The position numbers were made by a program, and so were the translations under genes. DNA of 64,000 bases from assembly GCF_024808665.1 (NCBI RefSeq), contig NZ_JANUBZ010000008.1, positions 186,001 through 250,000 of the forward strand, read 5' to 3'. This DNA comes from Mucilaginibacter empetricola (lineage in GTDB: Bacteria; Bacteroidota; Bacteroidia; Sphingobacteriales; Sphingobacteriaceae). Positions within the stretch are counted from its first letter, which is position 1. Each line of letters begins with the position of its first letter. Of this stretch, positions 54,880 to 64,000 are shown piece by piece. The notes under the pieces were generated by a model. The model was given only the letters and a program-made list of their open reading frames with translations, made no database searches and was not told where the DNA came from.

Positions 54880-56484
54880 ATGAAGCGTTTTATACTTTTT
54901 ATTTCAATTATATTTTTGTTTCATTTTGCTGCTTCAGCTGGGGGGAATGATAGTCTTTTGGTTAGACTGAACAATACACTCGACCAAAAAAAAGAATTTG
55001 ACTCACAGAAATTAGCCCGGATTGAAAAGCTGCAACAGGATCTGGATAATGCTGCCAACCCCGACCTGGCATTTAAATACGATATCTATTTAAAGTTTTA
55101 CGAGGAGTATAAATCCTTTAATTATAACAAAGCTTTCAACTATGCCCAAAAAATGCAGCGGACGGCTGTACTTTTAAAAGATCCGGCAAAAATTGCCATT
55201 AGCCGCATCAAATTTGGTTTTATACTACTTTCATCAGGCATGTTTAAAGAAACCTTTGATACCTTGAAAACTGTTAACGTAAAGCTGCTTGATAAAGAAT
55301 CGCGTAAGGACTATTATTTACTAACTGCGCGTACCTATTACGATCTTTCTGATTTTGATAAAGACGATTATTATACGCCAATTTACAATATCAGGGCGGG
55401 GAAATATATTGATTCTGCCACCTCATTATGTCCAACCAACTCCTTTGAATATATTTATTATACCGGTTTAAAACTGCTAAAAACAGGTAACACTGAAAAG
55501 GCTGTCAGTAATTTAAAAACGTTGGTGAATAGCTATCATTTAACCGATCATCAGTATGCGGTTACAGCATCCACCCTGAGTGATATTTATATCCGTAATA
55601 ATGAACCCGACAGTGCCGTTGAATTATTGATTTACGCCGCAATGGCCGATATCAGGTCATCAACCAAAGAGGCCGCTGCGATGACTAACCTGGCACAGCT
55701 GCTGTACAGAAACGGCGATGTTGAAAATGCCTATATCTATATTAAACAAGCATTGGATGATGCCATTTATTATGGCGCAAGGCAACGAAAGATACAGGTT
55801 AGTGCCATATTGCCCGTAATTGCGGGTTCGCGGATCAATTCTGTTGAGGGGCAACGAAAGGTGCTGTTCTTTTATGCCTCATCGCTTACCATTTTAGCCC
55901 TTATTATAGTTGTATTTGCTGTAATCATTTATAAACAGTTAAGAAAATTAAGAGCGGCCGACAAAATAATTATCGAAACCAATCATCACCTGCAGGAAAG
56001 TATCGATAAACTGAACGAAGCAAATAAGATAAAGGAAGAATATATAGGTTATTATTTTAACCTTATCTCCGAATACATTAACAAACTCGATAAGTTTAAA
56101 CGATCTGTTGATAATAAATTGATAACCCGAAGATTTGAGGATATCAGCGTGCTGGTGAATAATATTAACCTTACCAAAGAGCGTGAGGAGCTGTTTATAA
56201 ATTTCGATAAAGCCTTCCTTAAAATATTCCCCAATTTTGTTGAAAGCTATAATGCGCTTTTTTACGAAGACAATCATGTGAAGCTTTTACCAAACCAATT
56301 ATTGAATACTGATTTGCGTATTTTTGCATTAGTAAGGCTCGGTGTTCATGATACTGAAAAGATAGCCCATATTTTGGAGTACTCTGTCAATACCATCTAC
56401 AATTATAAAGCCCGCATCAAAGCCCGGTCAATTATCTCAAACGACGAATTTGAAGAGGCAATAATGGCTATAAAAGCCATATAA
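54880..56484 (+). CDS. DUF6377-type membrane regulator (TPR sensor with cytoplasmic HTH)
   Basis: The 534-residue protein (from MKRFILFIS) has a signal peptide, then TPR-like helices in the periplasm (~30-330), one transmembrane helix (~332-352, SLTILALIIVVFAVIIY), a coiled coil (~355-400), and a cytoplasmic C-terminal domain whose end (ALVRLGVHDTEKIAHILEYSVNTIYNYKARIKAR) resembles a LuxR-like winged or helix-turn-helix. This architecture is known from Bacteroidota as DUF6377 regulators placed next to SusC/SusD pairs. The susC gene 438 bp downstream is the obvious target (inference). Confidence 0.85.
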   Translation: MKRFILFISIIFLFHFAASAGGNDSLLVRLNNTLDQKKEFDSQKLARIEKLQQDLDNAANPDLAFKYDIYLKFYEEYKSFNYNKAFNYAQKMQRTAVLLKDPAKIAISRIKFGFILLSSGMFKETFDTLKTVNVKLLDKESRKDYYLLTARTYYDLSDFDKDDYYTPIYNIRAGKYIDSATSLCPTNSFEYIYYTGLKLLKTGNTEKAVSNLKTLVNSYHLTDHQYAVTASTLSDIYIRNNEPDSAVELLIYAAMADIRSSTKEAAAMTNLAQLLYRNGDVENAYIYIKQALDDAIYYGARQRKIQVSAILPVIAGSRINSVEGQRKVLFFYASSLTILALIIVVFAVIIYKQLRKLRAADKIIIETNHHLQESIDKLNEANKIKEEYIGYYFNLISEYINKLDKFKRSVDNKLITRRFEDISVLVNNINLTKEREELFINFDKAFLKIFPNFVESYNALFYEDNHVKLLPNQLLNTDLRIFALVRLGVHDTEKIAHILEYSVNTIYNYKARIKARSIISNDEFEEAIMAIKAI

Positions 56485-56922
56485 AAAGCTTTGTCAAATT
56501 TATATTACATTATACTGCGTTTATATTTCGCTTCTTGTTGATTTGTTTTAAATAATTGATTTGTAGTTACTTATAAATAAGTATATTCCGCATTTGTTTA
56601 TATTTTGACTGTGAAATTAGCGACTTTCTTTTTTATATCCTCTCTTTGATATGTCAATTACGGCCTGTTCAGTAGCGCTTAATAATTGACTTGTTATAAA
56701 CCAAATTTTCTAAATTCTTATTGTGCCATGAAATTGAAAAGAACACCTTTTAGGTTGTTTGGGCGTATTTCTGTAGGTGACTTGCTATGCCGCAGAAATT
56801 CCAAAAAAACAAAATATCATAATACCCGCTTCCTTTCGGGCTAAATGATCTTGTAGCGTTCAATATCGCTATGTACTACTCATATAAACCAACCAATTAT
56901 CAAACTCAAATTTTTAAGCATT
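56485..56922. other. 438-bp regulatory region upstream of susC
   Basis: No ORF. A perfect 16-bp palindrome TACTTATAAATAAGTA is at 56568-56583, a candidate operator. A small hairpin CCCG...CGGG near 56824-56840 and a TAGCG/CGCTA pair near 56857-56874 lie in the presumed susC leader. No exact TAnnTTTG box is visible; a CTCTCTTTG match is weak. Confidence 0.45.
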
Positions 56923-59900
56923 ATGTATAAAAAACAATTACTAAAATTATTTTTTTGCTCTTTGTTTTTACTGTGTTCATCATGGGCCATGGCTCAAAAG
57001 ATCACAGTAACCGGTAAAGTTACCGACGAAAAGGGGCAAGTACTTCCGGGAGTTTCCATTGCTATAAAGCAAAAAAATACCGGAACAAATACAGACATTA
57101 ACGGTAAATACTCACTGAGTGTTAACAGTAATGATGTATTGGTTTTTTCTATGCTGGGCTATGCCAATCAGCAAATACCTGTAAATAACCAAAGCGTAAT
57201 AAATGTTCAACTGGCCGAAGATAACCGCACCTTAAATGAGGTAGTTGTTATTGGTTACGGAACACAAAAGAGGAAAGATCTTACCGGGTCTATTTCATCT
57301 GTTAAGGGCGAAATTTTCAAAGATCAGCCCATTAGCAACCCAATTGAGGCCTTACAAGGCCGTATCGCCGGCGTTAACGTAATCGAGAGTTCTGCAGCGC
57401 CCGACGCAGTTCCGCAGGTTATCATCAGGGGCGTTGCTTCATTCTATCAGCCCAATCCGCTTTACATTGTTGATGGCGTTAGGCAGTCTGACTTAAACAA
57501 CGTTAACCCCCAGGACATTGCATCTATTGATGTAATGAAAGATGCAGCATCCGCTGCTATTTACGGCTCTGCAGCAGCAGGTGGTGTTATATTGGTAACC
57601 ACCAAAAAGGGATCAAATGTTGGTGCTCCGCCATCTATCAATTTTAGCGCCAGATATGGTGTTACCAACCCAAAACTGGTTCAATTGCTTAACAGTAGCG
57701 ATTTTATAAAATTGCAGAATATTGTTAATCCGTCATTTTTTAAGGGTGCAACCAGAACGGATACGCTTGCTAATACCAATTGGGTTGATCAACTATACAG
57801 AAAAGGTACAGAGCAAAACTATAATATTTCCATTTCCGGTGCGTCGCCTAATGTTAACTACCTGGCTTCAGGGTTTTATAACCAGCAAACAGGTATTTTT
57901 ATTAAAAACTACTCAAACATTGGTGGTTTCCGCGCTAATACCGATTATAAATTAAGCAAATACATCACCATCGGTGAAGAAATACAAGGATCTCAGCGAA
58001 TCACTTCACCTTTGGTAGGTGCTCAGGCAGATTTGCATAATGCGCCATTCCGCACGCAGCCCATTATCCCGGTACACAATCCCGATGGATCATGGGGCAC
58101 AGAGCCTCCGGGTTATGGCATACAATTTCAGGGGCCCAATCCTTTGGGTGCTGTAGAATCGGCCAGCGCACAGGATACCAAAAACAATTTCCAGGGAAAT
58201 GCTTATGCTGATATTAAATTGCCTCTTCATTTAGATTTCAGAACCACTTTTGGCTATAGCTATTATTTGGAAACAGAAGACATATTCCAAAATGCTTACA
58301 ATTTTGGACCTGTTTCCTCGCCCATTAATAACCTGGCTAAATCATATGCGCAAAGCAGTCAGTTATTAAGCAACTATGTGCTTTCATATAACCAAAGTTT
58401 TGGCAAACACAACATCAGTGCTACCGCGGGTTATGAGCAAATTACTGATAAAACCAACAATATTTATTCGAATATGAGTCAGGTAGGTATAAATGGTTAT
58501 TCTTATGTTCAAACATCAGCATCTTCTTTAGCACTTTCAGGCACTTATGATCCTCAAAGCTTAATACAATCGCAGTTTGCACGTGTAAACTATAACTTTA
58601 ATGAGCGTTATTTTATATCTGGATCTATCAGGCAGGATGCCAATGACGTTTCATTCGGCCCTAACAAACAAAAAGGTGTGTTTCCGGCCGTTTCGGGAGG
58701 CTGGACAATCAGCGAAGAGCCCTTCTTTAAATCAGGCATTCCAGGTGTCAATAGTTTGAAATTACGCGGAAGTTATGGACAGTTAGGTAACAGTAATACC
58801 GGAAGTGCTTATCCTTTCAATGCACCTTATGGTCAGTTTAATATCAGTACAGGTATAGCAGGCGGCGCACAAGGTTTTGCGGCGGGCCAGCCGTTCCAGA
58901 TTGCTAATACATTAAGCGGTATTCCTAACCCTAATTTACATTGGGAAACCATTACCGAAACCAATATCGGTATTGATGGTGAGGCACTTAATGGTAAGCT
59001 TTACTTCACCGCTGAGTGGTACAACAAAAAAACAAGCGATCTGATATACTCGCTTACATTGGCTCAAAGCAGCGGATTTACAGTGCCTTATGTAACCAAT
59101 ATTGGCGATGTAGATAATAAAGGGGTTGATTTAATGGCCGGATATCACGATAAAATTGGCAAGCTGGGCTTTGACGTAAGCGCTAACATCAGCTTTAACA
59201 AAAATATGGTTACCAAGCTAAGTGGTGCCGCTACAGACGCTGTATATGGTGGTTATAACTATTACACAATGGGCGATCAGGCGTTTAACATGATGCCTAA
59301 TCAGCAAATAACCATTACAAAAGCAGGCCAGCCGTTTGGTGAGTTTTATGGTTACAAAGTATTAGGTATATTCCAGACAGACGCGCAAGCTGCAAAACAA
59401 TCTGTTAACGGAAACGTAGCCCATGCCGGTGACCTTGAATTTCAGGATCTGAATGGTGACGGCAAAATTGACGCTAATGACAGACAGGTTATTGGTAACC
59501 CTAATCCTAAATTTATTTATGGCTTCAACATCCGCTTAAATTATGCCGGCTTTGATTTGGCCGCTTTATTCAATGGTGTTGGTGGTGTGCAATTGTTTAA
59601 TGGTGTACAAGCTTATGAACAATCGTTATTTCAGGATGGTAATACAACCAAACAGGTGTTTAATGACTCGTTCCTTGGATCAAATGGCTTAACCAGCCAG
59701 CCGAGACTTGGAGTGCCAACAAATGGCGGATTTATCTTAGATCCAAACCAAAACTACTCTTCAGTAAACAGTTATTTCGTTCAGAGTGGCGCTTATTTAA
59801 AGCTTAAAAACTTACAGATAGGCTATACTTTCGGCAATAATGTTTTAAAACAAATTGATGTCAAAACTTTAAGAGTGTTTGTAATGGCTAATAATGTATT

Positions 59901-60051
59901 CACTATTACAAAATACAAAGGATTGGATCCTGAGTTAGGCAGTGCCTTTACTACAGGCGGTTCAGTAAACCCAACAACACAAGGTATTGATGCCGTGACA
60001 AATTATCCGCAGGCAAGAATTTTCTCTGCAGGTTTAGATGTTAGTTTTTAA
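56923..60051 (+). CDS. SusC/RagA-type TonB-dependent outer-membrane transporter
   Basis: The 1042-residue protein has a signal peptide (...SSWAMAQ), a carboxypeptidase-regulatory-like domain (ITVTGKVTDEKGQVLPGVSI, ~25-110), a SusC-type TonB box (NEVVVIGYGTQ), a plug (~120-250, LYIVDGVRQSDLNNVNPQDI), and a long beta-barrel ending DVSF with a terminal Phe. With the SusD protein it forms a pedal-bin importer for oligosaccharides. The substrate is suggested by the adjacent GH97 enzyme to be an alpha-glucan. It is first in the susC-susD-susB-like operon and lies downstream of the DUF6377 regulator. Confidence 0.95.
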   Translation: MYKKQLLKLFFCSLFLLCSSWAMAQKITVTGKVTDEKGQVLPGVSIAIKQKNTGTNTDINGKYSLSVNSNDVLVFSMLGYANQQIPVNNQSVINVQLAEDNRTLNEVVVIGYGTQKRKDLTGSISSVKGEIFKDQPISNPIEALQGRIAGVNVIESSAAPDAVPQVIIRGVASFYQPNPLYIVDGVRQSDLNNVNPQDIASIDVMKDAASAAIYGSAAAGGVILVTTKKGSNVGAPPSINFSARYGVTNPKLVQLLNSSDFIKLQNIVNPSFFKGATRTDTLANTNWVDQLYRKGTEQNYNISISGASPNVNYLASGFYNQQTGIFIKNYSNIGGFRANTDYKLSKYITIGEEIQGSQRITSPLVGAQADLHNAPFRTQPIIPVHNPDGSWGTEPPGYGIQFQGPNPLGAVESASAQDTKNNFQGNAYADIKLPLHLDFRTTFGYSYYLETEDIFQNAYNFGPVSSPINNLAKSYAQSSQLLSNYVLSYNQSFGKHNISATAGYEQITDKTNNIYSNMSQVGINGYSYVQTSASSLALSGTYDPQSLIQSQFARVNYNFNERYFISGSIRQDANDVSFGPNKQKGVFPAVSGGWTISEEPFFKSGIPGVNSLKLRGSYGQLGNSNTGSAYPFNAPYGQFNISTGIAGGAQGFAAGQPFQIANTLSGIPNPNLHWETITETNIGIDGEALNGKLYFTAEWYNKKTSDLIYSLTLAQSSGFTVPYVTNIGDVDNKGVDLMAGYHDKIGKLGFDVSANISFNKNMVTKLSGAATDAVYGGYNYYTMGDQAFNMMPNQQITITKAGQPFGEFYGYKVLGIFQTDAQAAKQSVNGNVAHAGDLEFQDLNGDGKIDANDRQVIGNPNPKFIYGFNIRLNYAGFDLAALFNGVGGVQLFNGVQAYEQSLFQDGNTTKQVFNDSFLGSNGLTSQPRLGVPTNGGFILDPNQNYSSVNSYFVQSGAYLKLKNLQIGYTFGNNVLKQIDVKTLRVFVMANNVFTITKYKGLDPELGSAFTTGGSVNPTTQGIDAVTNYPQARIFSAGLDVSF

Positions 60052-60076
60052 TAATAAACTTTAAAATTTTACGAAG

Positions 60077-61912
60077 ATGTTTAAGAAAAAATATATAGCA
60101 GCGCTCGCCCTAATTTTAATAGCGGGAGTGGGATGTAAAAAGGAGCCAAAAAACGCCGGCGCACCCAATGAATATAATAGTAGTACGTATCCGGCCACTG
60201 TTACTGATTTACAAAGTGTATTAGTATCATGCTACGCCAATTTGCGCGATCAGGGCATATTTGGGTTCCACTATTTACCAAAAGCATTGTCGAATTCAAT
60301 GCATACGGTTAACTCAGAATATGGCGGTGATCCGGGATGGAATGAAATGGCGGCCAATAATCTTACTGTTGGTAATGAATATCCATCAGAAACATGGGCA
60401 GCATTGTACACCGGTATAAAGAACTGTAACGTTACCATTTATGCAGCAGGTGTTTTGCAAAAAAACAATCCATCGGCAGATAAGCAAACAATTAACCTGA
60501 TCCTGGGACAGGCATACTGCCTTCGCGGATGGTATTACATGCAATTAGAGTGTTTATTTGGCCAGGCTTATATAACAGCCGGCGGCGTGAATGGTAACTT
60601 AATGGGCGTTCCGCTGTATACAGCTGTACCTACAAATTTAGCTCAAACACAGGTAGAACGTAGCACAGTACAAGCAACATGGGCATTAATTGTAAGTGAT
60701 GAAAAACAAGCTGCAACTTTGCTTAAAGGCCAGGTATGGCCTGCTACTGATGCTGCACGTGCAACTGAGTGGGCGGCAAAGGGCCTTTTAGGTAAAGCTT
60801 ATGTTTATACTCAGGATTGGGCCGATGCCGTAACTGTATTGCAGGACGTAATTCAAAATAGTGGTAAAACATTAATGCCATATGCTACTTATCATGACGC
60901 TTTCAATGGCGATAATAAATTCAACACTGAATCATTGCTTGAACTATATATCGATCAGAATTCTATGGGTGGATATGGAATTTACAGCGGTGCTGCAAAC
61001 TCTTCAACTATTGATGGATTGATATGGGCTCCAAGAACATTTGGTGGCTATAGTGGTACAGTTCCATTTAACGGAACTGAAGGTAATACACAAGCATTAG
61101 GCTATCCCAATGAGTTTGTTCACGATCAAAATGTGACCCGTTTTGGTTTCCCCCTACCAACTGCTTATAATCTGGTAAATAACCCTAAGTATACCGGTTC
61201 TAATCCTTCATTCCTTAACCCTGCTCAAATTCAGGATCCAGCCTATAAAGCACAGGCCTTAGCAGTAAGAGCAAATCAAACTGCCGACCCTCGCTTATTT
61301 GTTAATACACTGGAACCATGGATAGATTCTGTAAAGTATGACGGAACCAATTTTGCATTGGTTTCAAAACCGGATGTTTACGCTTATCAGCAAAATCACT
61401 ATGGTTTTAGCATGAGAAAGTATTCTCCTATTGATTACAATGAAAATACCATTAACTCAGACAAGTGGGATTATTACCTGCTTCGTTTGGCCGACGTTTA
61501 TTTGCTTTATGCAGAAGCAAGCATTGGCGCAGGTGACGGAGTAACAGGTTTGGAGTATCTAAACAAAGTTAAGCGCAGAGCATATGGTTTACCTATCAAT
61601 ACGGCATCAGCAATTGATTATAAATCACTAACCGACCAAACCAGCGCAGCGAATCCACTTTATCCTGACCCGGTACTTGGACATAACCCATTGTATTATG
61701 AGCGCTGGGCAGAGCTGTTTAACGAAGGCACCTGGTGGTTTGATGTATGCCGATGGAAAATAGGTGACTCTGAGGCGGCTTATTACCAATCGGCCTTAAA
61801 TGCCACTCAGCCTTTAACGGCAACTTTTGTTGACAATAAATCATATGTGTGGCCTATACCTTTGTCAGAAATAAATACAAACTCAAAAATTAAGCAGAAC
61901 CCTGGGTACTGA
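60077..61912 (+). CDS. SusD/RagB-type surface glycan-binding lipoprotein
   Basis: The 611-residue lipoprotein has a lipobox ending GVGC (Cys20) followed by KKEPKN. The mature protein shows the SusD layout: helical TPR-like core (~85-250, GQAYCLRGWYYMQLECLFG), a variable insert (~280-420), and the conserved C-terminal YYERWAELFNEGTWWFDVCRWKIGD with PIPLSEINTNSKIKQNPGY. It sits on the cell surface and binds glycan for the SusC transporter. It starts 25 bp after susC, so they are co-transcribed. Confidence 0.95.
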   Translation: MFKKKYIAALALILIAGVGCKKEPKNAGAPNEYNSSTYPATVTDLQSVLVSCYANLRDQGIFGFHYLPKALSNSMHTVNSEYGGDPGWNEMAANNLTVGNEYPSETWAALYTGIKNCNVTIYAAGVLQKNNPSADKQTINLILGQAYCLRGWYYMQLECLFGQAYITAGGVNGNLMGVPLYTAVPTNLAQTQVERSTVQATWALIVSDEKQAATLLKGQVWPATDAARATEWAAKGLLGKAYVYTQDWADAVTVLQDVIQNSGKTLMPYATYHDAFNGDNKFNTESLLELYIDQNSMGGYGIYSGAANSSTIDGLIWAPRTFGGYSGTVPFNGTEGNTQALGYPNEFVHDQNVTRFGFPLPTAYNLVNNPKYTGSNPSFLNPAQIQDPAYKAQALAVRANQTADPRLFVNTLEPWIDSVKYDGTNFALVSKPDVYAYQQNHYGFSMRKYSPIDYNENTINSDKWDYYLLRLADVYLLYAEASIGAGDGVTGLEYLNKVKRRAYGLPINTASAIDYKSLTDQTSAANPLYPDPVLGHNPLYYERWAELFNEGTWWFDVCRWKIGDSEAAYYQSALNATQPLTATFVDNKSYVWPIPLSEINTNSKIKQNPGY

Positions 61913-61926
61913 TATAGTTGATTAAT

Positions 61927-61963
61927 AAGTGTAAAGCCGGTGAGATGGCTTTACACTTTTTTG
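61927..61963 (+). terminator. Terminator after susD
   Basis: A 12-bp perfect stem (AAGTGTAAAGCC / GGCTTTACACTT) with an 8-nt loop is followed by TTTTT. It separates susD from the GH97 gene. Confidence 0.88.
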
Positions 61964-62345
61964 TTTAATCATTTAATACCCCTGAAAATGTATTTGAATT
62001 ACTTTCCGAAATTGCATTCAGCAAGTAAAAATCAATTCATTTGATATTGTTTTACGTGTTTTGAAAAAGAAACCCGTTCTTTTGCATGGGTGCATCCCAT
62101 CAAAACCATCACAGTATTTGCTTCAGGGGAATAATATTAGATATTATACTCGGACATCCGCGGTTTAACCGGATTAAGATGGCAAACCATCCGTAAGGAA
62201 GCAATTTGCAATAAACTCAATGAGTTTTTATAAAAGTTTCCCGGTTTAAGCAGCAATAATTACATACTTCTCAATTTAAAAGCAAAATAAATAACGCTTT
62301 GACCATTTAAAGCTGAGAAACTTTAACAGAGTAAATTATATAATA
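61964..62345. other. Gene-free region between the susD terminator and the GH97 gene
   Basis: About 380 bp without an ORF. A small palindrome ATGGGTGCATCCCAT is at 62086-62100. No confident promoter box is visible, although the terminator before it implies the GH97 gene has its own start or depends on read-through. Confidence 0.45.
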
Positions 62346-64000
62346 ATGAAAAGAATTTTTGTCTGTTTATTTAGCCTGGTAATTCTTGGCGCTGTAAAAG
62401 CGCAGGATAAACCGGTTATCAACGCAAGCATGAATAAGGTGAAACTGAATTTTATGCTTGATGCAGATGGTAAAGCTGCTTACAGTGTTTTTTATGGCGA
62501 TAAACCAGTCATAAATAATTCTTACCTGGGCATTAAACTGGTTGATGACAATTCATTCGACAAAGACTTTGTTCTGACAGGCTCGGAGAAAAGCAATGTT
62601 GATGAGAGCTGGCAGCCGGTTTGGGGCGAGGTAAAAAATATTCGTAACCATTATGAACAGGTGGTGGTACATCTGAAACAAAAAACCGCTCCCGGCAGGT
62701 TGATGAATATTATTTTCAGGGTATTTGATGATGGGGTTGGATTCAGATACGAATTTCCAAAACAACCCGGTCTTAAATATTTTATCGTTGCTGATGAACT
62801 GACGGAATTTAGTTTAACCGGCGACCACAAAACTTTTTGGATCCCGGGTGATTATGATAGCAATGAATATCAGTACACTATTTCTCCTTTGAGTCAGGTG
62901 GATGCATCAGTGCTGGCAAAATCGGCAACCGACATTGCCGTACGTTTTGTACCGGATAAGTATGGTATACAAACGCCTTTGATGATGAAAACCAGCGAAG
63001 GTCTTTATATCAATATTCATGAAGCCGCCCTGTCAAATTATACCTCTATGCAGCTGCATGTAGATACCAAAACGTTTAAGCTTACCGCCAATTTGGTGCC
63101 CGATGCTGTTGGCAATAAAGCTTACATGCTTGTCCCGTGCAGCACCCCCTGGCGAACGATTATAGTAAGCGATAAAGCCGCAGACATATTGGCATCCAAA
63201 ATGATTCTTAATTTGAATGAACCTTCAAAAATTGAGAATACATCGTGGATAAAACCGATGAAATTTGTTGGGATATGGCTGGAAATGCAAACCGGAAAAA
63301 GCACCTGGAATTATGCCGATAGGGCAGATACCCTTGGAGCCGATGGAAAGCTTATTCCAAACGGAAAACATGGGGGCAATACTGCCAATGTTAAAAGATA
63401 TATTGATTTTGCTGCCAATAATGGTATTCAGGGGGTTTTAGTTGAGGGATGGAACGTTGGTTGGGAGGATTGGTTTGGAAACTGGAAAGAAAACGTTTTT
63501 GATTTCGTTACGCCTTATCCTGATTTTGATGTAGAGGCAATAACAGATTATGCTGCTTCAAAAGGCATAAAAATGATAATGCACAATGAAACCTCTGGTT
63601 CGGCCACTAATTATGAACGCCAAATGGATACTGCCTTCCGTTTTATGAATAAGTATGGCTATACATCGGTAAAAACCGGGTATGTGGGCCGTATTATTCC
63701 CCGCGGCGAGCACCATGATGGCCCTTGGATGGTGGCACATTACGTACGTGTGGCGCAAAAAGCTGCCCAATACCACGTAATGCTGGATGCCCATGAACCC
63801 GTTAGACCAACCGGTTTACAGCGTACCTATCCTAACTGGATGGCCTGCGAAGCAGGGCGGGGTAACGAATACAACCTTTTCAGCAGCGGCAATAACCCGG
63901 GGCATGAAACCATTATGCCATTTACCCGACTGATGGGTGGCCCGATGGATTATACGCCGGGAATTTTTAATATCAATGGATATTCTACTGTTCCGGGCAG
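62346..64000 (+). CDS. susB: GH97 alpha-glucosidase, SusB-like (3' end outside window)
   Basis: 551 codons are visible from MKRIFVCLFSLV; no stop before the edge. A signal peptide is cleaved near VKAQ. An N-terminal beta-sandwich (~20-275) leads to a TIM barrel. The catalytic glutamates of the inverting alpha-glucosidase SusB (numbered 391, 439, 508, 532 there, from memory) correspond here to Glu367 (VEGWN), Glu415 (HNET), Glu484 (AHEPVR) and Glu508 (GRGNEY), a constant offset of 24. Where retaining GH97 alpha-galactosidases carry their Asp nucleophile, this protein has Gly445 (VKTGY). It should release glucose from alpha-glucan fragments in the periplasm. Confidence 0.94.
   Translation, partial: MKRIFVCLFSLVILGAVKAQDKPVINASMNKVKLNFMLDADGKAAYSVFYGDKPVINNSYLGIKLVDDNSFDKDFVLTGSEKSNVDESWQPVWGEVKNIRNHYEQVVVHLKQKTAPGRLMNIIFRVFDDGVGFRYEFPKQPGLKYFIVADELTEFSLTGDHKTFWIPGDYDSNEYQYTISPLSQVDASVLAKSATDIAVRFVPDKYGIQTPLMMKTSEGLYINIHEAALSNYTSMQLHVDTKTFKLTANLVPDAVGNKAYMLVPCSTPWRTIIVSDKAADILASKMILNLNEPSKIENTSWIKPMKFVGIWLEMQTGKSTWNYADRADTLGADGKLIPNGKHGGNTANVKRYIDFAANNGIQGVLVEGWNVGWEDWFGNWKENVFDFVTPYPDFDVEAITDYAASKGIKMIMHNETSGSATNYERQMDTAFRFMNKYGYTSVKTGYVGRIIPRGEHHDGPWMVAHYVRVAQKAAQYHVMLDAHEPVRPTGLQRTYPNWMACEAGRGNEYNLFSSGNNPGHETIMPFTRLMGGPMDYTPGIFNINGYSTVPG

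Overview
The window is a 64 kb piece of a Bacteroidota chromosome, most likely from the family Sphingobacteriaceae (Mucilaginibacter/Pedobacter-like). Three things support this: a SusC/SusD/SusB-type glycan locus, Bacteroidota-style promoter boxes (TAnnTTTG or TAnnTTAG) just before many start codons, and a run of families common in that group (DUF6377, DUF4395, DUF6515, HscA, PIN-PhoH, paired M16 peptidases). The genus is inference. I saw no rRNA, tRNA, CRISPR array, insertion sequence, integrase or phage gene.

Layout. 1-3.5 kb: two tandem hybrid histidine kinases, the first cut by the window edge. 3.5-13.6 kb: small housekeeping and membrane genes: DUF4395 protein, glycine-rich DUF6515 protein, MazG-like pyrophosphohydrolase, DUF5009 acyltransferase-like membrane protein, di-heme cytochrome c, biotin carboxylase, NUDIX hydrolase, SRPBCC protein, riboflavin synthase, TPR protein. 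13.6-19.5 kb: a secreted protein of unknown function, the HscA chaperone and a large surface protein joining a zinc-peptidase domain, a beta-propeller and an apparent outer-membrane barrel. 19.5-25 kb: a MocR regulator divergent from an acetyltransferase and a class V aminotransferase, then a nitrilase-family amidase and a membrane histidine kinase. 25-34.8 kb: clpB, a PAT-like acetyltransferase, a complementary M16 peptidase pair, guaB and a ROK sugar kinase.

34.8-35.5 kb is a 711-bp gene-free stretch. It holds what looks like a complete transcription unit for an unidentified structured RNA of about 340 nt (promoter TTG-N20-TAACTTAG, no ORF, strong terminator), just before a PIN-PhoH gene. 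It is the best candidate here for something undescribed. 36.8-47 kb: a FUSC-family membrane protein, phosphoenolpyruvate carboxylase, a PEP mutase-family enzyme, a DUF4142 lipoprotein, thymidylate kinase, DUF763 and DUF4268 proteins.

47-64 kb is dedicated to carbon acquisition: a GH3 beta-glycosidase, an SMP-30/gluconolactonase-like protein, a glycerol operon (glpD-glpK-glpF), and a glycan locus with a DUF6377 regulator, SusC, SusD and a GH97 enzyme that runs off the window. The GH97 active-site pattern is that of the inverting alpha-glucosidase (SusB) branch, so the locus probably imports and cleaves a starch-like alpha-glucan.
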